Positions 16,361 to 24,544 of a DNA stretch of 42,382 nucleotides are shown here, piece by piece. Each line of letters begins with the position of its first letter. The stretch's first letter is position 1. Source of the stretch: Thiomonas sp. (lineage in GTDB: Bacteria > Pseudomonadota > Gammaproteobacteria > Burkholderiales > Burkholderiaceae_C); contig DAICZP010000135.1 of NCBI GenBank assembly GCA_027311065.1, positions 1-42,382 of the forward strand, read 5' to 3'. The position numbers and the translations under genes are program-made. Under the pieces are notes generated by a model, which was not told the DNA's origin, ran no database searches, and worked only from the letters and a program-made list of their open reading frames with translations.

Positions 16361-16981
16361 TCAACCAATGTCGAGCGCAGCGAACACTTCAGGGTGGCAT
16401 CGCCGCTGCGCCGCGTAGCGCAGGCGCTGCGCGGCGACGACGGCCTCCAGACCGCGCAAGGCGCGATCGATCTGATCATTGACGATTATAAAGTCGAAGG
16501 TCGCGGCGTGTGGGATCTCGATGTGTGCTTCGCGCATCCGGCGCTCGATCACGGCCGGGCTGTCTTCGCCCCGTCGTTCGAGGCGGGCGCGGAGTTCTTC
16601 GAACGAGGGTGGAAGAATGAAGATGCTGACCGCGTTGTTGAACAGCCGCTTGACTTGGTCAGCCCCCTGCCAATCAATTTCCAGCAAGACGTCCACACCC
16701 TCGGCCATGCGTTGCTCCAGCCAGAGGCGCGATGTCCCGTAAAGATTGTCGTGTACCTCGGCCCACTCGACGAAATCGCCGTGCGCGATTTGATGCTCGA
16801 AAGTGGCGCGCTCGACGAAAAAATATTCCCTGCCATCGCGCTCTTGTCCCCTTGGCGCGCGCGTGGTGGTGGAAATCGATAACTGGATCGCCGGGTCACG
16901 GTCCAACAGTGCCTTGACAAGGCTGGACTTTCCGGCGCCACTGGGTGCAGCGACCACAAATAAATTGCCTGGGAATTCCAT
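16361..16981 (-). CDS. gmk: Guanylate kinase
   Basis: Cytosolic enzyme phosphorylating GMP to GDP with ATP; 206 aa, the usual length. Seen: the P-loop [16 protein letters not shown] (about 11-26), the GMP-binding element [19 protein letters not shown], the block [15 protein letters not shown], and [13 protein letters not shown]. The start ATG at 16981 gives [10 protein letters not shown], matching the family; the upstream in-frame ATG at 17071 lies inside yicC and is unlikely. Belongs to the yicC-gmk-rpoZ-spoT unit linking GTP supply with ppGpp metabolism; spacing to yicC is 47 bases. Confidence 0.96.
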   Translation of the reverse strand: MEFPGNLFVVAAPSGAGKSSLVKALLDRDPAIQLSISTTTRAPRGQERDGREYFFVERATFEHQIAHGDFVEWAEVHDNLYGTSRLWLEQRMAEGVDVLLEIDWQGADQVKRLFNNAVSIFILPPSFEELRARLERRGEDSPAVIERRMREAHIEIPHAATFDFIIVNDQIDRALRGLEAVVAAQRLRYAAQRRCHPEVFAALDIG

Positions 16982-17028
16982 GCGTGCATCGCTTTTGGAT
17001 TGAACACAAGCGGTCGAGTGGGGTTGCG

Positions 17029-17928
17029 TCACTCGAGGTTCTGAACCTGTTCGCGCATTTGCTCGATGCACACCTTCATGTCGACCGACACTTCGCTGAG
17101 TTCCAGCAGGGTTGATTTCGAACCCAGGGTGTTGGCTTCCCGGTGCAATTCCTGGATGAGAAAATCAAGTCGTTTGCCAGTTTCTCCACCGCCATCCAAG
17201 ACCATGGCGATGGCATCGATGTGTGATTGTAGGCGGCCGATTTCTTCCGCGACGTCGATCCTGATCGAGAATGTCGCTGTTTCCTGCAGCAACCGTTCGC
17301 GCATGGTTGCCGGATCCGGGTTGGCGCCCAGTGTTTGCAAGGCTTCGTGCCAGCGCGCGACAAAGCGTTCCTGCTGGCGCGATACGGCCAGGGGCGCGAG
17401 GCGAACGGCGTCTGCCGCGGATGCGCCCAGCCGGGTGCAACGTTCGCGCAGGAAGGTTCCGAGACGCGCGCCTTCAGCCGCGCGCGCGGCCTGAAGGGCG
17501 TCGAGCGCGCCCAGTGCGGCGCGTTCGAGGGCACGCCCCAGTTCCTGCGCATCGCCGCGACGATGCTGGCCGCCTCCGAGGCGCCAGACGTCTGCCACGG
17601 ACAGGCTTTGCAGGTGTGGCGCGCGCTTCAACAGGGCGGCCTCGGCGCGCAGCAGGGGCTCCACGCTGTCGAGATCCGGAACGGCGCCTGCGCCTGGCGC
17701 CTCATCGATGGAGACCCGACATTCGATCTTGCCGCGCCGCAGTGCCCGTGTCAGCGCGGCGCGCAGGGAGGGTTCCATGCCGCGCAGTTCGTCGGGTAGT
17801 CGGAACACCAGATCGAGAAAGCGACTGTTGACGCTCCGCAATTCGACGCGCACGGAGGCGGCCGGGTGCGCGCCCTCGACCGGGGCGGACGCCTCGGCGT
17901 AACCGGTCATGCTATAAAGTAAATTCAA
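17029..17928 (-). CDS. yicC: YicC-family endoribonuclease
   Basis: YicC/DUF1732 family, described in E. coli as an endoribonuclease acting on small RNA; 299 aa from the start chosen here. Seen: the amino domain [28 protein letters not shown] and [10 protein letters not shown], and the carboxy domain [37 protein letters not shown], the family's strongest block. Start choice: an ATG at 17910 would begin at MTGYA, but GGAGG (17934-17938, read on the minus strand) sits five bases before a TTG at 17928, giving [10 protein letters not shown], which restores the few residues normally preceding SMTGYA. A TTG start is therefore likely. First gene of the yicC-gmk-rpoZ-spoT block; it diverges from the protein kinase gene. 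Confidence 0.9.
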   Translation of the reverse strand: MNLLYSMTGYAEASAPVEGAHPAASVRVELRSVNSRFLDLVFRLPDELRGMEPSLRAALTRALRRGKIECRVSIDEAPGAGAVPDLDSVEPLLRAEAALLKRAPHLQSLSVADVWRLGGGQHRRGDAQELGRALERAALGALDALQAARAAEGARLGTFLRERCTRLGASAADAVRLAPLAVSRQQERFVARWHEALQTLGANPDPATMRERLLQETATFSIRIDVAEEIGRLQSHIDAIAMVLDGGGETGKRLDFLIQELHREANTLGSKSTLLELSEVSVDMKVCIEQMREQVQNLE

Positions 17929-18007
17929 ATCGACCTCCATCGGTGCTGCTTGCATTCTTCCACAGACTTGCCCCCGGACCGCCGGCGGCGGTTCGCGTCG
18001 ACGTTCC

Positions 18008-19039
18008 ATGTCCAGATCCAAACCGGCACCGCTCGAGCCCGATACCAAGGTCGGGGGCTATCGCATCGTGCGCAAGCTGGCCAGCGGTGGCTTCGGGGTG
18101 GTCTACCTCGCGTTGACTCAGGACGGACAGCGCGTCGCCATCAAGGAATACCTGCCGGCGTCGTTGGTCGAGCGACCGGCAGGCGAGATGATTCCCGTGG
18201 CGGATCCGGAAAAACTCTCCCTCTACCGGCTCGGTTTGAAGAGCTTTTTTGAGGAAGGACGGTCGCTCGCGCAGATTTCCCACCCGAGCGTCGTCGGCGT
18301 CCTGAATTTTTTTCGGGAGAATGAAACGGTCTACATGGTGATGAACTATCTGGAGGGAGCGTCCTTGCAGGAATTCATCATCATTGCGCGTGATCTCAAG
18401 CGCAAGAAGATTTTTCGAGAATCGACAATCCGCTCGCTCTACGACGAAATACTCCAGGGTCTTCGCGTTGTACATCAGCACAAGATGCTGCATCTGGACA
18501 TCAAACCAGCGAATATTTTTGTCACGGACGATGACAAGCCAATTCTGATCGATTTTGGCGCAGCGCGCGAAGTGATCGGTCAGGAGGATCGGCGCTTTCG
18601 TCCCATGTACACGCCGGGCTTCGCGGCCCCGGAAATGTACAAGCGCGATGCCTCGTTCGGTCCGTGGACCGACATCTATGCTGTCGGATCCTGCATTTAC
18701 GCCAGCATGACGGGCTATCCACCTTACGAGGCAACCCAGCGCCTTGAAAAGGACCGCTTGCCCATGCAGTTGTCAAAGCTTCGCGGGATCTACTCCGACA
18801 ATCTGATCGAAATTGTCGAGTGGTGCATGGCGCTCGACCCGCTGGCGCGCCCGCAAAGCGTCTTCAATCTTCAGAAGGAACTCGGCGCGGAACATCCCCG
18901 GCGCTACACCCAGCTCAGCCTGAGTGAAAAATTGCGCATGCAATTCGATGAGCTTGTCACCGACACCAAGGCACGCGTTGACAAGGCGCGGCAGGTCACC
19001 GGTTTGGCGGGTCAATTCGGAGGAAGGGACAAGCCATGA
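18008..19039 (+). CDS. Hanks-type serine/threonine protein kinase
   Basis: Cytoplasmic protein kinase, 343 aa, no membrane segment. Seen: the glycine loop LASGGFGVVYLA (24-35), the ATP-binding lysine K46 (VAIKEYLP), the catalytic loop HLDIKPANIF with D164, the metal loop IDFGAAR with D182, and the P+1 region TPGFAAPEMY. The HRD arginine is replaced by leucine (H162-L163-D164), seen in kinases that do not depend on activation-loop phosphorylation. The tail (about 290-343) is charged and lysine-rich. It overlaps the PP2C gene by four bases (ATGA), so kinase and phosphatase are translationally coupled. Targets are unknown; the location beside rph, rdgB and hemW gives no clear hint. Similar pairs occur in other Burkholderiales. 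Confidence 0.92.
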   Translation: MSRSKPAPLEPDTKVGGYRIVRKLASGGFGVVYLALTQDGQRVAIKEYLPASLVERPAGEMIPVADPEKLSLYRLGLKSFFEEGRSLAQISHPSVVGVLNFFRENETVYMVMNYLEGASLQEFIIIARDLKRKKIFRESTIRSLYDEILQGLRVVHQHKMLHLDIKPANIFVTDDDKPILIDFGAAREVIGQEDRRFRPMYTPGFAAPEMYKRDASFGPWTDIYAVGSCIYASMTGYPPYEATQRLEKDRLPMQLSKLRGIYSDNLIEIVEWCMALDPLARPQSVFNLQKELGAEHPRRYTQLSLSEKLRMQFDELVTDTKARVDKARQVTGLAGQFGGRDKP

Positions 19040-19956
19040 AATTCTCTGTTTACCAGCTGACGCGGCGTGGCTCCCGGCATGACAACCAGGACCGGATGGG
19101 ATACTGCTACACCCGTGACAGCGTATTGCTCGGGCTGGCGGATGGCATGGGTGGCCACCCGCGCGGCGATATCGCTGCGCAACTGGCGCTTCAGACGATC
19201 GCCAGCATGTTCCAGAAAGAAGCTGCCCCGGTGCTCGTCGACGTGCGTGCGTTTTTGCGACGTGCGATTTTTGCCGCCCATCAGGATATCCAGCACTACG
19301 CGCGGACCCATGCGCTCAAGGATCATCCACGGACGACCGTGGCATTGTGCGTGCTTCAGAATGGAGTCGCGCAATGGGCGCACGTCGGAGATTCGCGTCT
19401 CTACGTCCTGCGCGGTGGCGCGATCCTCACGCGAACCCGCGACCACTCCCATGCCGAGCAGCTTCAGCAGCGAGCAAGCAGCAGGGATGGCGCGCATGCC
19501 GTCGAGACCAAGGTCAACCGCAATGTGCTCTACACCTGCCTTGGCGCGCCACAGCTGCCGTTCGTCGAGATCGGCGTGCCGCAGCCACTCGAGTTCGGCG
19601 ATGTCGTGATGCTGTGTTCCGACGGGTTGTGGAGTCAGGTACCGGAGGACGAGCTCGTGCGCCTGCTCAGCGACCGTCCCCTGTCCGACGCGGTGCCCGA
19701 AATGGTCGAGCTCGCCTTGCGCAACAAAGTCAGCGATTCGGACAACGTCACGGCCCTCGCCATCACGTGGGAGGCGGACGGCGTACCCGACGCAGATGGT
19801 GGCGTCAGCACCCGAGGCATCCAGCCGGGTGTGTTCGCGTCAACCTTCCAGTCGGGTGTGCCCGAGCCGATGCCCGATGAGCTTGATGACGCCGCGATCG
19901 AGCGTTCGATCGCTGAGATCAATGCGGCAATCCGTCGTGCGGCGGACAAACGTTAG
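19036..19956 (+). CDS. PP2C-type serine/threonine protein phosphatase
   Basis: Metal-dependent protein phosphatase (PPM family), 306 aa, presumably reversing the kinase it overlaps. Seen: an amino RRGSRHDNQDRMGYC with the first metal aspartates, GLADGMGGHPRGDIAAQLA (about 36-54), VAQWAHVGDSRLYVLRGG, the VMLCSDGLWSQVPEDEL block, and VSDSDNVTALAITW, the closing metal motif. All aspartates expected for two-metal catalysis are present. The last 50 residues are variable and acidic, with no recognised domain. The kinase stop and the phosphatase ATG share the ATGA at 19036-19039. A 73-bp gap with a short CCAC/GTGG hairpin separates it from rph. Confidence 0.93.
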   Translation: MKFSVYQLTRRGSRHDNQDRMGYCYTRDSVLLGLADGMGGHPRGDIAAQLALQTIASMFQKEAAPVLVDVRAFLRRAIFAAHQDIQHYARTHALKDHPRTTVALCVLQNGVAQWAHVGDSRLYVLRGGAILTRTRDHSHAEQLQQRASSRDGAHAVETKVNRNVLYTCLGAPQLPFVEIGVPQPLEFGDVVMLCSDGLWSQVPEDELVRLLSDRPLSDAVPEMVELALRNKVSDSDNVTALAITWEADGVPDADGGVSTRGIQPGVFASTFQSGVPEPMPDELDDAAIERSIAEINAAIRRAADKR

Positions 19957-20029
19957 CTGTCTGTTGAGCCGCCCACCGGGTGGTTGAACAGCGTGCTGGG
20001 CACCATTCCCTTGACTGGATTTCTTGATC

Positions 20030-20758
20030 ATGACACCGACACGATCCGATGGCCGGAGCGCGAATGCGCTGCGAACAGTACGTTTTTTGCGCCAATACAC
20101 CTGCCACGCCGAGGGCTCGGTGCTGGTCGAGTTCGGGCGCACCCGCGTGCTTTGTACGGCGAGCGTGGAAGAGCGGGTGCCGCCGCATCGGCGCGGGACC
20201 GGCACCGGCTGGGTCACGGCCGAGTACTCCATGCTTCCGCGTGCCACCCACACGCGGGGCGAACGCGAAGTCAAACGCGGGCGCCCGCAGGGGCGTACCG
20301 AGGAAATTCAGCGTCTGATCGGCCGCAGCCTGCGCAGCGTGTTTGACTTCAAAGTGCTTGGCGAGCGCCAGATCGTGCTGGATTGCGACGTCCTGCAAGC
20401 GGACGGCGGCACCCGCACAGCGGCCATCACCGGTGCGGCGGTTGCAGCCTGGGATGCCTGCGCCTGGCTGATGGCGCACGATCGCATCGCCGCCAACCCC
20501 ATGCGCGAACTCGTTGCCGCCGTCTCCGTCGGCCTGGTTGATGGTGAGGTACTGCTCGATCTTGCCTACGACGAGGACGCTCGCTGCGATTGCGACATGA
20601 ACGTGGTGGGCAGCGCATCGGGGGGCGTGATCGAAGTTCAGGGAACCGCTGAAGGGGCGCCGTTTTCACGACGCCAGCTCGATGCCCTGGTTGATTGCGC
20701 CCAGAACGGCATCGGTCGGCTGGTCAGCCTGCAACGTGAGGCGCTGGGACTGGCATGA
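20030..20758 (+). CDS. rph: Ribonuclease PH
   Basis: Phosphorolytic 3'-5' exoribonuclease trimming tRNA 3' ends; 242 aa. Seen: [94 protein letters not shown], and [17 protein letters not shown] near the end; all are classical RNase PH landmarks including the phosphate-binding arginines. Start: an in-frame TTG at 20024 precedes the ATG at 20030 by two codons; the ATG is preferred. No strong Shine-Dalgarno is seen. The stop overlaps the rdgB start (ATGA, 20755-20758). Confidence 0.95.
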   Translation: MTPTRSDGRSANALRTVRFLRQYTCHAEGSVLVEFGRTRVLCTASVEERVPPHRRGTGTGWVTAEYSMLPRATHTRGEREVKRGRPQGRTEEIQRLIGRSLRSVFDFKVLGERQIVLDCDVLQADGGTRTAAITGAAVAAWDACAWLMAHDRIAANPMRELVAAVSVGLVDGEVLLDLAYDEDARCDCDMNVVGSASGGVIEVQGTAEGAPFSRRQLDALVDCAQNGIGRLVSLQREALGLA

Positions 20759-21426
20759 CGCAGGGGCAGGCACGCGCGCCGGCACGTCTTGTCCTGGCCA
20801 CCGGAAATCCGGGCAAAGCGTTGGAATTCGCGGAATTGTTTGCCGGACTGCCGTTGCGCTTGGTGCCGCAATCGGAATTCCAGGTTCCCGAAGCCGACGA
20901 GCCCGCAGCGACGTTTCTCGAAAATGCCTTGGCCAAGGCGAGGCACGCTGCCCGGCACACGGGGCTCGCGGCGCTCGCTGATGACTCCGGATTGTGCGTA
21001 CGGCGCCTCGGCGGGGCGCCTGGCGTGCGCTCAGCGCGTTTCGCGTCGTCCGAGCTCGCGGGTGGGTCGCGCGAGGCCCAGGACGCAGCCAACAACGCGC
21101 GACTGCTGCAATGCCTCGATGCCGTCGATGACCCTGTCGATCGGAGCGCCCACTTCGTCTGCGTGCTTGTCGCCGTGCGCGAGCCGGACGACCCGGAGCC
21201 GCTGATTGCGCACGGTTGGTTGCATGGCTGCATTGCAACGGGGTTGGTGGGGAAGGCGGGGTTCGGCTATGACCCGCTGTTCATGTTGCCGGACGGCATG
21301 ACGCTGGCCCAGCTTGCAACGGAAGCCAAAAACGTGATCAGTCATCGGGCCCGGGCCGCGCGACAGATGGCCCAGCTGCTGCAGGCATTCTGGGGAATCG
21401 GCGCCTTCCCCGCGGTCTCGCCGTGA
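20755..21426 (+). CDS. rdgB: XTP/dITP diphosphatase (RdgB/HAM1)
   Basis: House-cleaning pyrophosphatase hydrolysing non-canonical purine triphosphates (ITP, dITP, XTP); 223 aa. Seen: [18 protein letters not shown] (about 13-30), the substrate-entry motif of the family; [19 protein letters not shown]; the catalytic [21 protein letters not shown]; and [13 protein letters not shown]. Slightly longer than the usual 195-200 aa because of a short amino extension and a carboxy tail. It is coupled on both sides: ATGA with rph, and the hemW GTG start overlaps its stop. The rph-rdgB-hemW order is a familiar Burkholderiales arrangement. Confidence 0.95.
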   Translation: MTQGQARAPARLVLATGNPGKALEFAELFAGLPLRLVPQSEFQVPEADEPAATFLENALAKARHAARHTGLAALADDSGLCVRRLGGAPGVRSARFASSELAGGSREAQDAANNARLLQCLDAVDDPVDRSAHFVCVLVAVREPDDPEPLIAHGWLHGCIATGLVGKAGFGYDPLFMLPDGMTLAQLATEAKNVISHRARAARQMAQLLQAFWGIGAFPAVSP

Positions 21427-22703
21427 TCAAGGTTCATTCCGCAGCACTCGATGCGCCGGCCTCGGTCGATGACACCCTGGCGCGCGCTGCGAGCCGTTTG
21501 CCGCAGCTGATGCGCCCCGGTACCCTGCAGCTGCGCGAGTTGCCCCCGCTGGCGCTTTACGTCCATCTGCCCTGGTGTCTGCGCAAGTGCCCCTACTGCG
21601 ACTTCAACTCGCACCAGTGGCGTGGCGCCGACGCCGTCATCCCCGAGCAGCAATACGTCGACGCCTTGCTCTGCGATCTGGACGTTGCATTGCCGCTGGT
21701 GTGGGGGCGGCGCGTTCTCAGCGTGTTCTTTGGAGGGGGAACCCCCAGCTTGTTCGACCCGGCGTCCATTGATCGTCTGCTGGCGGGTATTCGCGCGCGC
21801 CTGCCACTTGCGCCGGATGCCGAGGTGACGCTGGAAGCCAATCCCGGGACCTTCGAGCGCGCGCGCTTCGCAGCGTTCGCCGCCGCCGGTGTGAACCGGC
21901 TTTCGATCGGCGTGCAGAGTTTCGACGATGCCATGCTGGATGTACTCGGGCGGGTGCACGATGCTGCGCAGGCCTGCGCAGCACTGGACGAGGCCGCACA
22001 GGTGTTTCCGACTTTCAACGTCGATCTGATGTTCGCGCTGCCCGGTCAGGACGTCGCCCACGCTGTGGCCGAAGTGGAACAGGCGCTGCGATGGCGTCCT
22101 CCCCATCTGTCCCTTTATCAGCTCACCCTGGAACCGCAGACGCCGTTTGAAAAACGCCCGCCTGCCAACCTGCCTGACGCAGACACCGCTGCAGACATGC
22201 AGGCAGCCGTTGCCGAGCGGGCGCGGGCCGCAGGTCTGATGCGCTACGAAGTGTCGGCATATGCCAGGACCGGGCACGCCAGCCGCCACAACCGGAATTA
22301 CTGGGAGTTTGGCGACTATCTCGGTATCGGCGCCGGCGCGCATACCAAGCTCAGTTTCGCCCATCGGGTGGTAAGACAGGAGCGGTGGCGCCAGCCGGAG
22401 CGTTACATGCGGGAATCTGCCGCCGGCCATGCGGTAGAGAGCGAGCATGAGGTCGCGCGCCGTGAGCTGCCGTTCGAATTTCTCCTCAATGCACTGCGAC
22501 TTCGCGAGGGTTTCACGCTGGCGCTCTACACCTCGCGCACGGGTTTGCCGGTGTCGAGTCTGCGCGCCGGTCTCGATCGCGCGATTGCACTGGATCTGCT
22601 GCGCGAATCGGATGGGCGCGTGACGGCGACCGCGCGCGGTTGGGACATGCTCAACACGGTGCTTGAGCTGTTCCTCCCAGCCGACACCGCGCAACTGTCT
22701 TAA
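21423..22703 (+). CDS. hemW: HemW-type radical SAM protein (heme chaperone, formerly HemN-like)
   Basis: Radical SAM protein related to coproporphyrinogen III dehydrogenase; HemW members bind heme and act in heme delivery. 426 aa. Seen: YVHLPWCLRKCPYCDFNS with the cluster cysteines C52, C56 and C59 (CxxxCxxC), VFFGGGTPSLFDP, EVTLEANPGTFER, RLSIGVQSFDD, and the HemN carboxy domain (HNRNYWEFGDYLGIGAGAH). The lack of an extra amino-terminal cysteine in the CxxxCxxC region fits HemW rather than HemN. The start is GTG at 21423, overlapping the rdgB stop (GTGA). An amino extension of about 40 residues precedes the family start. Followed 14 bases later by tRNA-Ser. Confidence 0.92.
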   Translation: MIKVHSAALDAPASVDDTLARAASRLPQLMRPGTLQLRELPPLALYVHLPWCLRKCPYCDFNSHQWRGADAVIPEQQYVDALLCDLDVALPLVWGRRVLSVFFGGGTPSLFDPASIDRLLAGIRARLPLAPDAEVTLEANPGTFERARFAAFAAAGVNRLSIGVQSFDDAMLDVLGRVHDAAQACAALDEAAQVFPTFNVDLMFALPGQDVAHAVAEVEQALRWRPPHLSLYQLTLEPQTPFEKRPPANLPDADTAADMQAAVAERARAAGLMRYEVSAYARTGHASRHNRNYWEFGDYLGIGAGAHTKLSFAHRVVRQERWRQPERYMRESAAGHAVESEHEVARRELPFEFLLNALRLREGFTLALYTSRTGLPVSSLRAGLDRAIALDLLRESDGRVTATARGWDMLNTVLELFLPADTAQLS

Positions 22704-22717
22704 ACTGCAGGCCGCAG

Positions 22718-22805
22718 GGAAGCGTGGCAGAGTGGTCGATTGCACCGGTCTTGAAAACCGGCGACTCGAAAGGGTCCGTGAGTTCGAATCTCACCGCTTC
22801 CGCCA
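22718..22805 (+). tRNA. tRNA-Ser(UGA)
   Basis: The 88-nt gene folds as a class II tRNA: acceptor GGAAGCG pairs with CGCTTCC, anticodon stem CCGGT/ACCGG with loop CTTGAAA (anticodon TGA), a long variable arm, T-arm with GTTCGAATC, discriminator G and an encoded CCA (22803-22805). It lies directly downstream of hemW and is followed by a terminator. Confidence 0.97.
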
Positions 22806-22813
22806 TATGGAAG

Positions 22814-22847
22814 CCCAAGCCATTGAAAAGCTTGGGTTTTTTCTTTT
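22814..22847 (+). terminator. Intrinsic terminator after tRNA-Ser
   Basis: CCCAAGC (22814-22820) and GCTTGGG (22830-22836) form a perfect stem with a nine-base loop, followed by TTTTTTCTTTT. It closes the kinase-to-tRNA transcription unit. Confidence 0.92.
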
Positions 22848-22889
22848 GGGTGCCCGCTTTTCATCAACATCGCCCCGTAGTGCCAATTT

Positions 22890-22914
22890 CGATCACCTGA
22901 ACATAGGTGAATCG
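22890..22914. promoter_or_regulatory. Inverted repeat upstream of the toxin-antitoxin remnant, possible operator
   Basis: CGATCACCT (22890-22898) and AGGTGAATCG (22905-22914) form a dyad with one extra base in the right arm and a six-base centre (ACCT-N6-AGGT core). The stretch 22848-23010 has no supported gene. Antitoxins of this type usually bind palindromes at their own promoter, but this one is about 110 bp upstream of the -10 box, so the link is weak. Confidence 0.3.
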
Positions 22915-23010
22915 GCAACTTGCGCAAAAATGTGTCGAACTCGGGAGGCCAAGGCGTGCCGCATGGGGATATGGCAACCACGCGGCTGAAGCAAGCCTAC
23001 GGAAATCCCG

Positions 23011-23016
23011 TATAAT
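23011..23016 (+). promoter_or_regulatory. Consensus -10 box (TATAAT) directly before the toxin remnant
   Basis: A perfect TATAAT sits six bases before the ATG at 23023, which would place the transcription start at or very near the A of the ATG, giving a leaderless message. A matching -35 is poor (CTGAAG with 19-bp spacing). Confidence 0.5.
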
Positions 23017-23022
23017 TTAGCC

Positions 23023-23105
23023 ATGCGCACGGTCATCGAAACCCCGACGTTCCAGAAGCCGGCGGATCGCACATGCTTCCCAAGGACATCCGAAAGGTGG
23101 TGTGA
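23023..23105 (+). pseudogene. Deletion remnant of a RelE/ParE-like toxin gene
   Basis: The first codons, MRTVIETPTFQKPADR, match the amino end I know for RelE/ParE-type toxins paired with this antitoxin family (normally about 100 residues). After codon 16 the similarity stops. In another frame, ATG CTT CCC AAG ... TGA (23073-23105) reads MLPKDIRKVV and ends one base before the antitoxin ATG, just where a toxin gene should end. The simplest reading is an internal deletion of roughly 70-80 codons with a frame change, joining the amino end to the carboxy end near 23070. In the first frame the remnant reads through into the antitoxin as a 28-codon leader fused in frame. The family assignment rests on memory of the amino end, not on a search. 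Confidence 0.6.
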
Positions 23106-23106
23106 C

Positions 23107-23412
23107 ATGAACGTGAACAAGATCGTCAGGGCTATCGAGGCCGACGCGGGCGAGCCACTGCCGGATCTGCGTCAGGCCCTGGACGAGGCCAAGGCGCGGG
23201 TGGGGCGCGTGACGACTCCCGAGCAGATTCTTGTGCGCAAGGCCCGAGAAGCGTCGGGATTGACGCAGGCAGCGTTCGCGGAGCGCATCGCGACACCAGT
23301 CGCAACCTTGCGTGATTGGGAGCAGGGGCGTTTCGCTCCGCCTGGCGGCGTGCTGTGCCTGCTGCGCCTCATTGCGCGTCACCCGGACCTGACGCAAGAG
23401 CTTGCCGCCTGA
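23107..23412 (+). CDS. XRE-family antitoxin (helix-turn-helix), orphan
   Basis: Small DNA-binding protein, 101 aa, of the antitoxin type that pairs with RelE/HigB-like toxins. Seen: MNVNKIVRAIEADAGEPLPD, a linker VTTPEQILVRKARE, and a helix-turn-helix GLTQAAFAERIATPVATLRD followed by WEQGRFAPPGGVLCLLRLI, a hallmark of this subgroup. The gene looks intact and has GGTGG about six bases before its ATG, one base after the out-of-frame toxin stop. Because the toxin upstream is gutted, it is probably an orphan that may still repress its own promoter or buffer a related toxin elsewhere. An in-frame read from 23023 would give a 129-residue fusion; the internal ATG is preferred because it matches the family start. 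Confidence 0.85.
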   Translation: MNVNKIVRAIEADAGEPLPDLRQALDEAKARVGRVTTPEQILVRKAREASGLTQAAFAERIATPVATLRDWEQGRFAPPGGVLCLLRLIARHPDLTQELAA

Positions 23413-23609
23413 AGGCGCAAGGGGGCGCGTGAGAAACGCCGCAGAACCTTCTTCTTCATGGTTCGAGACATGGTACGCAAGCTGGGTGCCTGCTTTTCGT
23501 GCCTACGGACGGATCGTCAAACGGGTGTCGGGGTGGCGACGGGCGTCTTGAATTTGTGCGACACTGACGCCACTTCATATCGTCACAATTTGTTTCCGTC
23601 GAGGCTTCC

Positions 23610-24446
23610 ATGATCCCACTTCAATCCATCGCCCGTGCGTCCCGGGGCTTTGCATTTGCTGTTGCCTGTGCGCTGGGGCTTGCTGCAATTCCCGCAGCTG
23701 CCGATGCCGGTCCGGCGGTGCCTTCCATCCATGATGTGTTCACGGCGGCAACGACCGGGCATCTCGACCAGGCGCAAGCCGAGATCAACCAGGTGCTGGC
23801 GGCGTACCCAAATTCCGGCAAGGCGCACTATGTCGACGCGCGGGTGCTTGCGCTGCGCGGACGCTGGGCCGATGCCGGTACCGAACTGGCGACGGCCCAG
23901 CGACTCGATCCGGGCTTGGCGTTCGAGCGGCCTGATCAGCTCAAGGCTTTTGAGCGGCAGGTGGCGTCTCACGGCACGGCATCGCCGGCGCCCGCACAGC
24001 GGCATGGCATTCCTTTCGCTGGCTTGCTGGTCGGCGCACTCACGCTGCTTGCGATCGTGATGCTGTTCTCGGTGTGGCGCAATTCTCGGCGCCCGGTCGT
24101 TCAGGTCATGCCGCCGCAAGCCAACTGGCCGGGTCAGCCGGGTCAGCCGGGTCAGCCCGGCTACGGCGCGCAGCCGGGGTATTCCATGCCGCCGCAACCC
24201 GGTGCCGGTGGCGGTCTCATGGGAGCCGTGGGCACGGGTCTGGGGATGGGAGCCGGGTTCGCCGCTGGTGAAATGCTGGTTGACAAATTGTTCGACCACG
24301 GGCGCGGAGCCGCACCGGAAGCGCGCGGCGATGGATTCATCCCCAGCGCTGATGCCGCACAGCCACCGCTCGATCAGGATTTCGGAATATCCGATGCCGG
24401 TAGCTGGACTGACGATGCGAGTGGCGGGGGCGACTCCTGGAGTTGA
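23610..24446 (+). CDS. Exported or membrane-anchored TPR protein with Gly/Pro-rich tail
   Basis: 278 aa, function not known. Seen: a signal peptide (ASRGFAFAVACALGLAAIPAAADA, about 9-32), a TPR-like helical unit (GHLDQAQAEINQVLAAYPNS, AHYVDARVLALRGRWADAG) at about 47-110, a membrane segment near 132-150 (FAGLLVGALTLLAIVMLFSVW), then a Pro/Gln/Gly-rich stretch built on three 9-bp repeats, a glycine-rich hydrophobic stretch (GGGLMGAVGTGLGMGAGF) and an acidic Gly/Ser/Asp/Trp tail. The layout suggests an inner-membrane protein with a periplasmic TPR and a low-complexity cytoplasmic part. It stands alone, 197 bp after the antitoxin; that interval (23413-23609) shows nothing I can name. Confidence 0.75.
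   Translation: MIPLQSIARASRGFAFAVACALGLAAIPAAADAGPAVPSIHDVFTAATTGHLDQAQAEINQVLAAYPNSGKAHYVDARVLALRGRWADAGTELATAQRLDPGLAFERPDQLKAFERQVASHGTASPAPAQRHGIPFAGLLVGALTLLAIVMLFSVWRNSRRPVVQVMPPQANWPGQPGQPGQPGYGAQPGYSMPPQPGAGGGLMGAVGTGLGMGAGFAAGEMLVDKLFDHGRGAAPEARGDGFIPSADAAQPPLDQDFGISDAGSWTDDASGGGDSWS
24131..24157 (+). repeat. Three tandem 9-bp repeats in the TPR protein gene
   Basis: The unit GGGTCAGCC occurs three times in succession and encodes GlnProGly repeats. Copy number may vary between strains by replication slippage without a frameshift. Confidence 0.9.
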
Positions 24447-24544
24447 GCATGCATGCGTGGCGCCACGTCCCACGTCCAGCGCCAACGCTGCAACCGGTCG
24501 CAGGGGCATTGTGAATCGACAACCCGCGGCTTTGTGCAGACTTG

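Noticed and set aside
21342-22745. 467-codon minus-strand frame opposite hemW and part of tRNA-Ser
   Set aside because: It overlaps a clear radical SAM gene and a tRNA; no motif of its own.
22718-22805. tRNA-Ser as integration site of a genomic island
   Set aside because: No integrase gene and no repeat of the tRNA 3' end was found downstream within the window.
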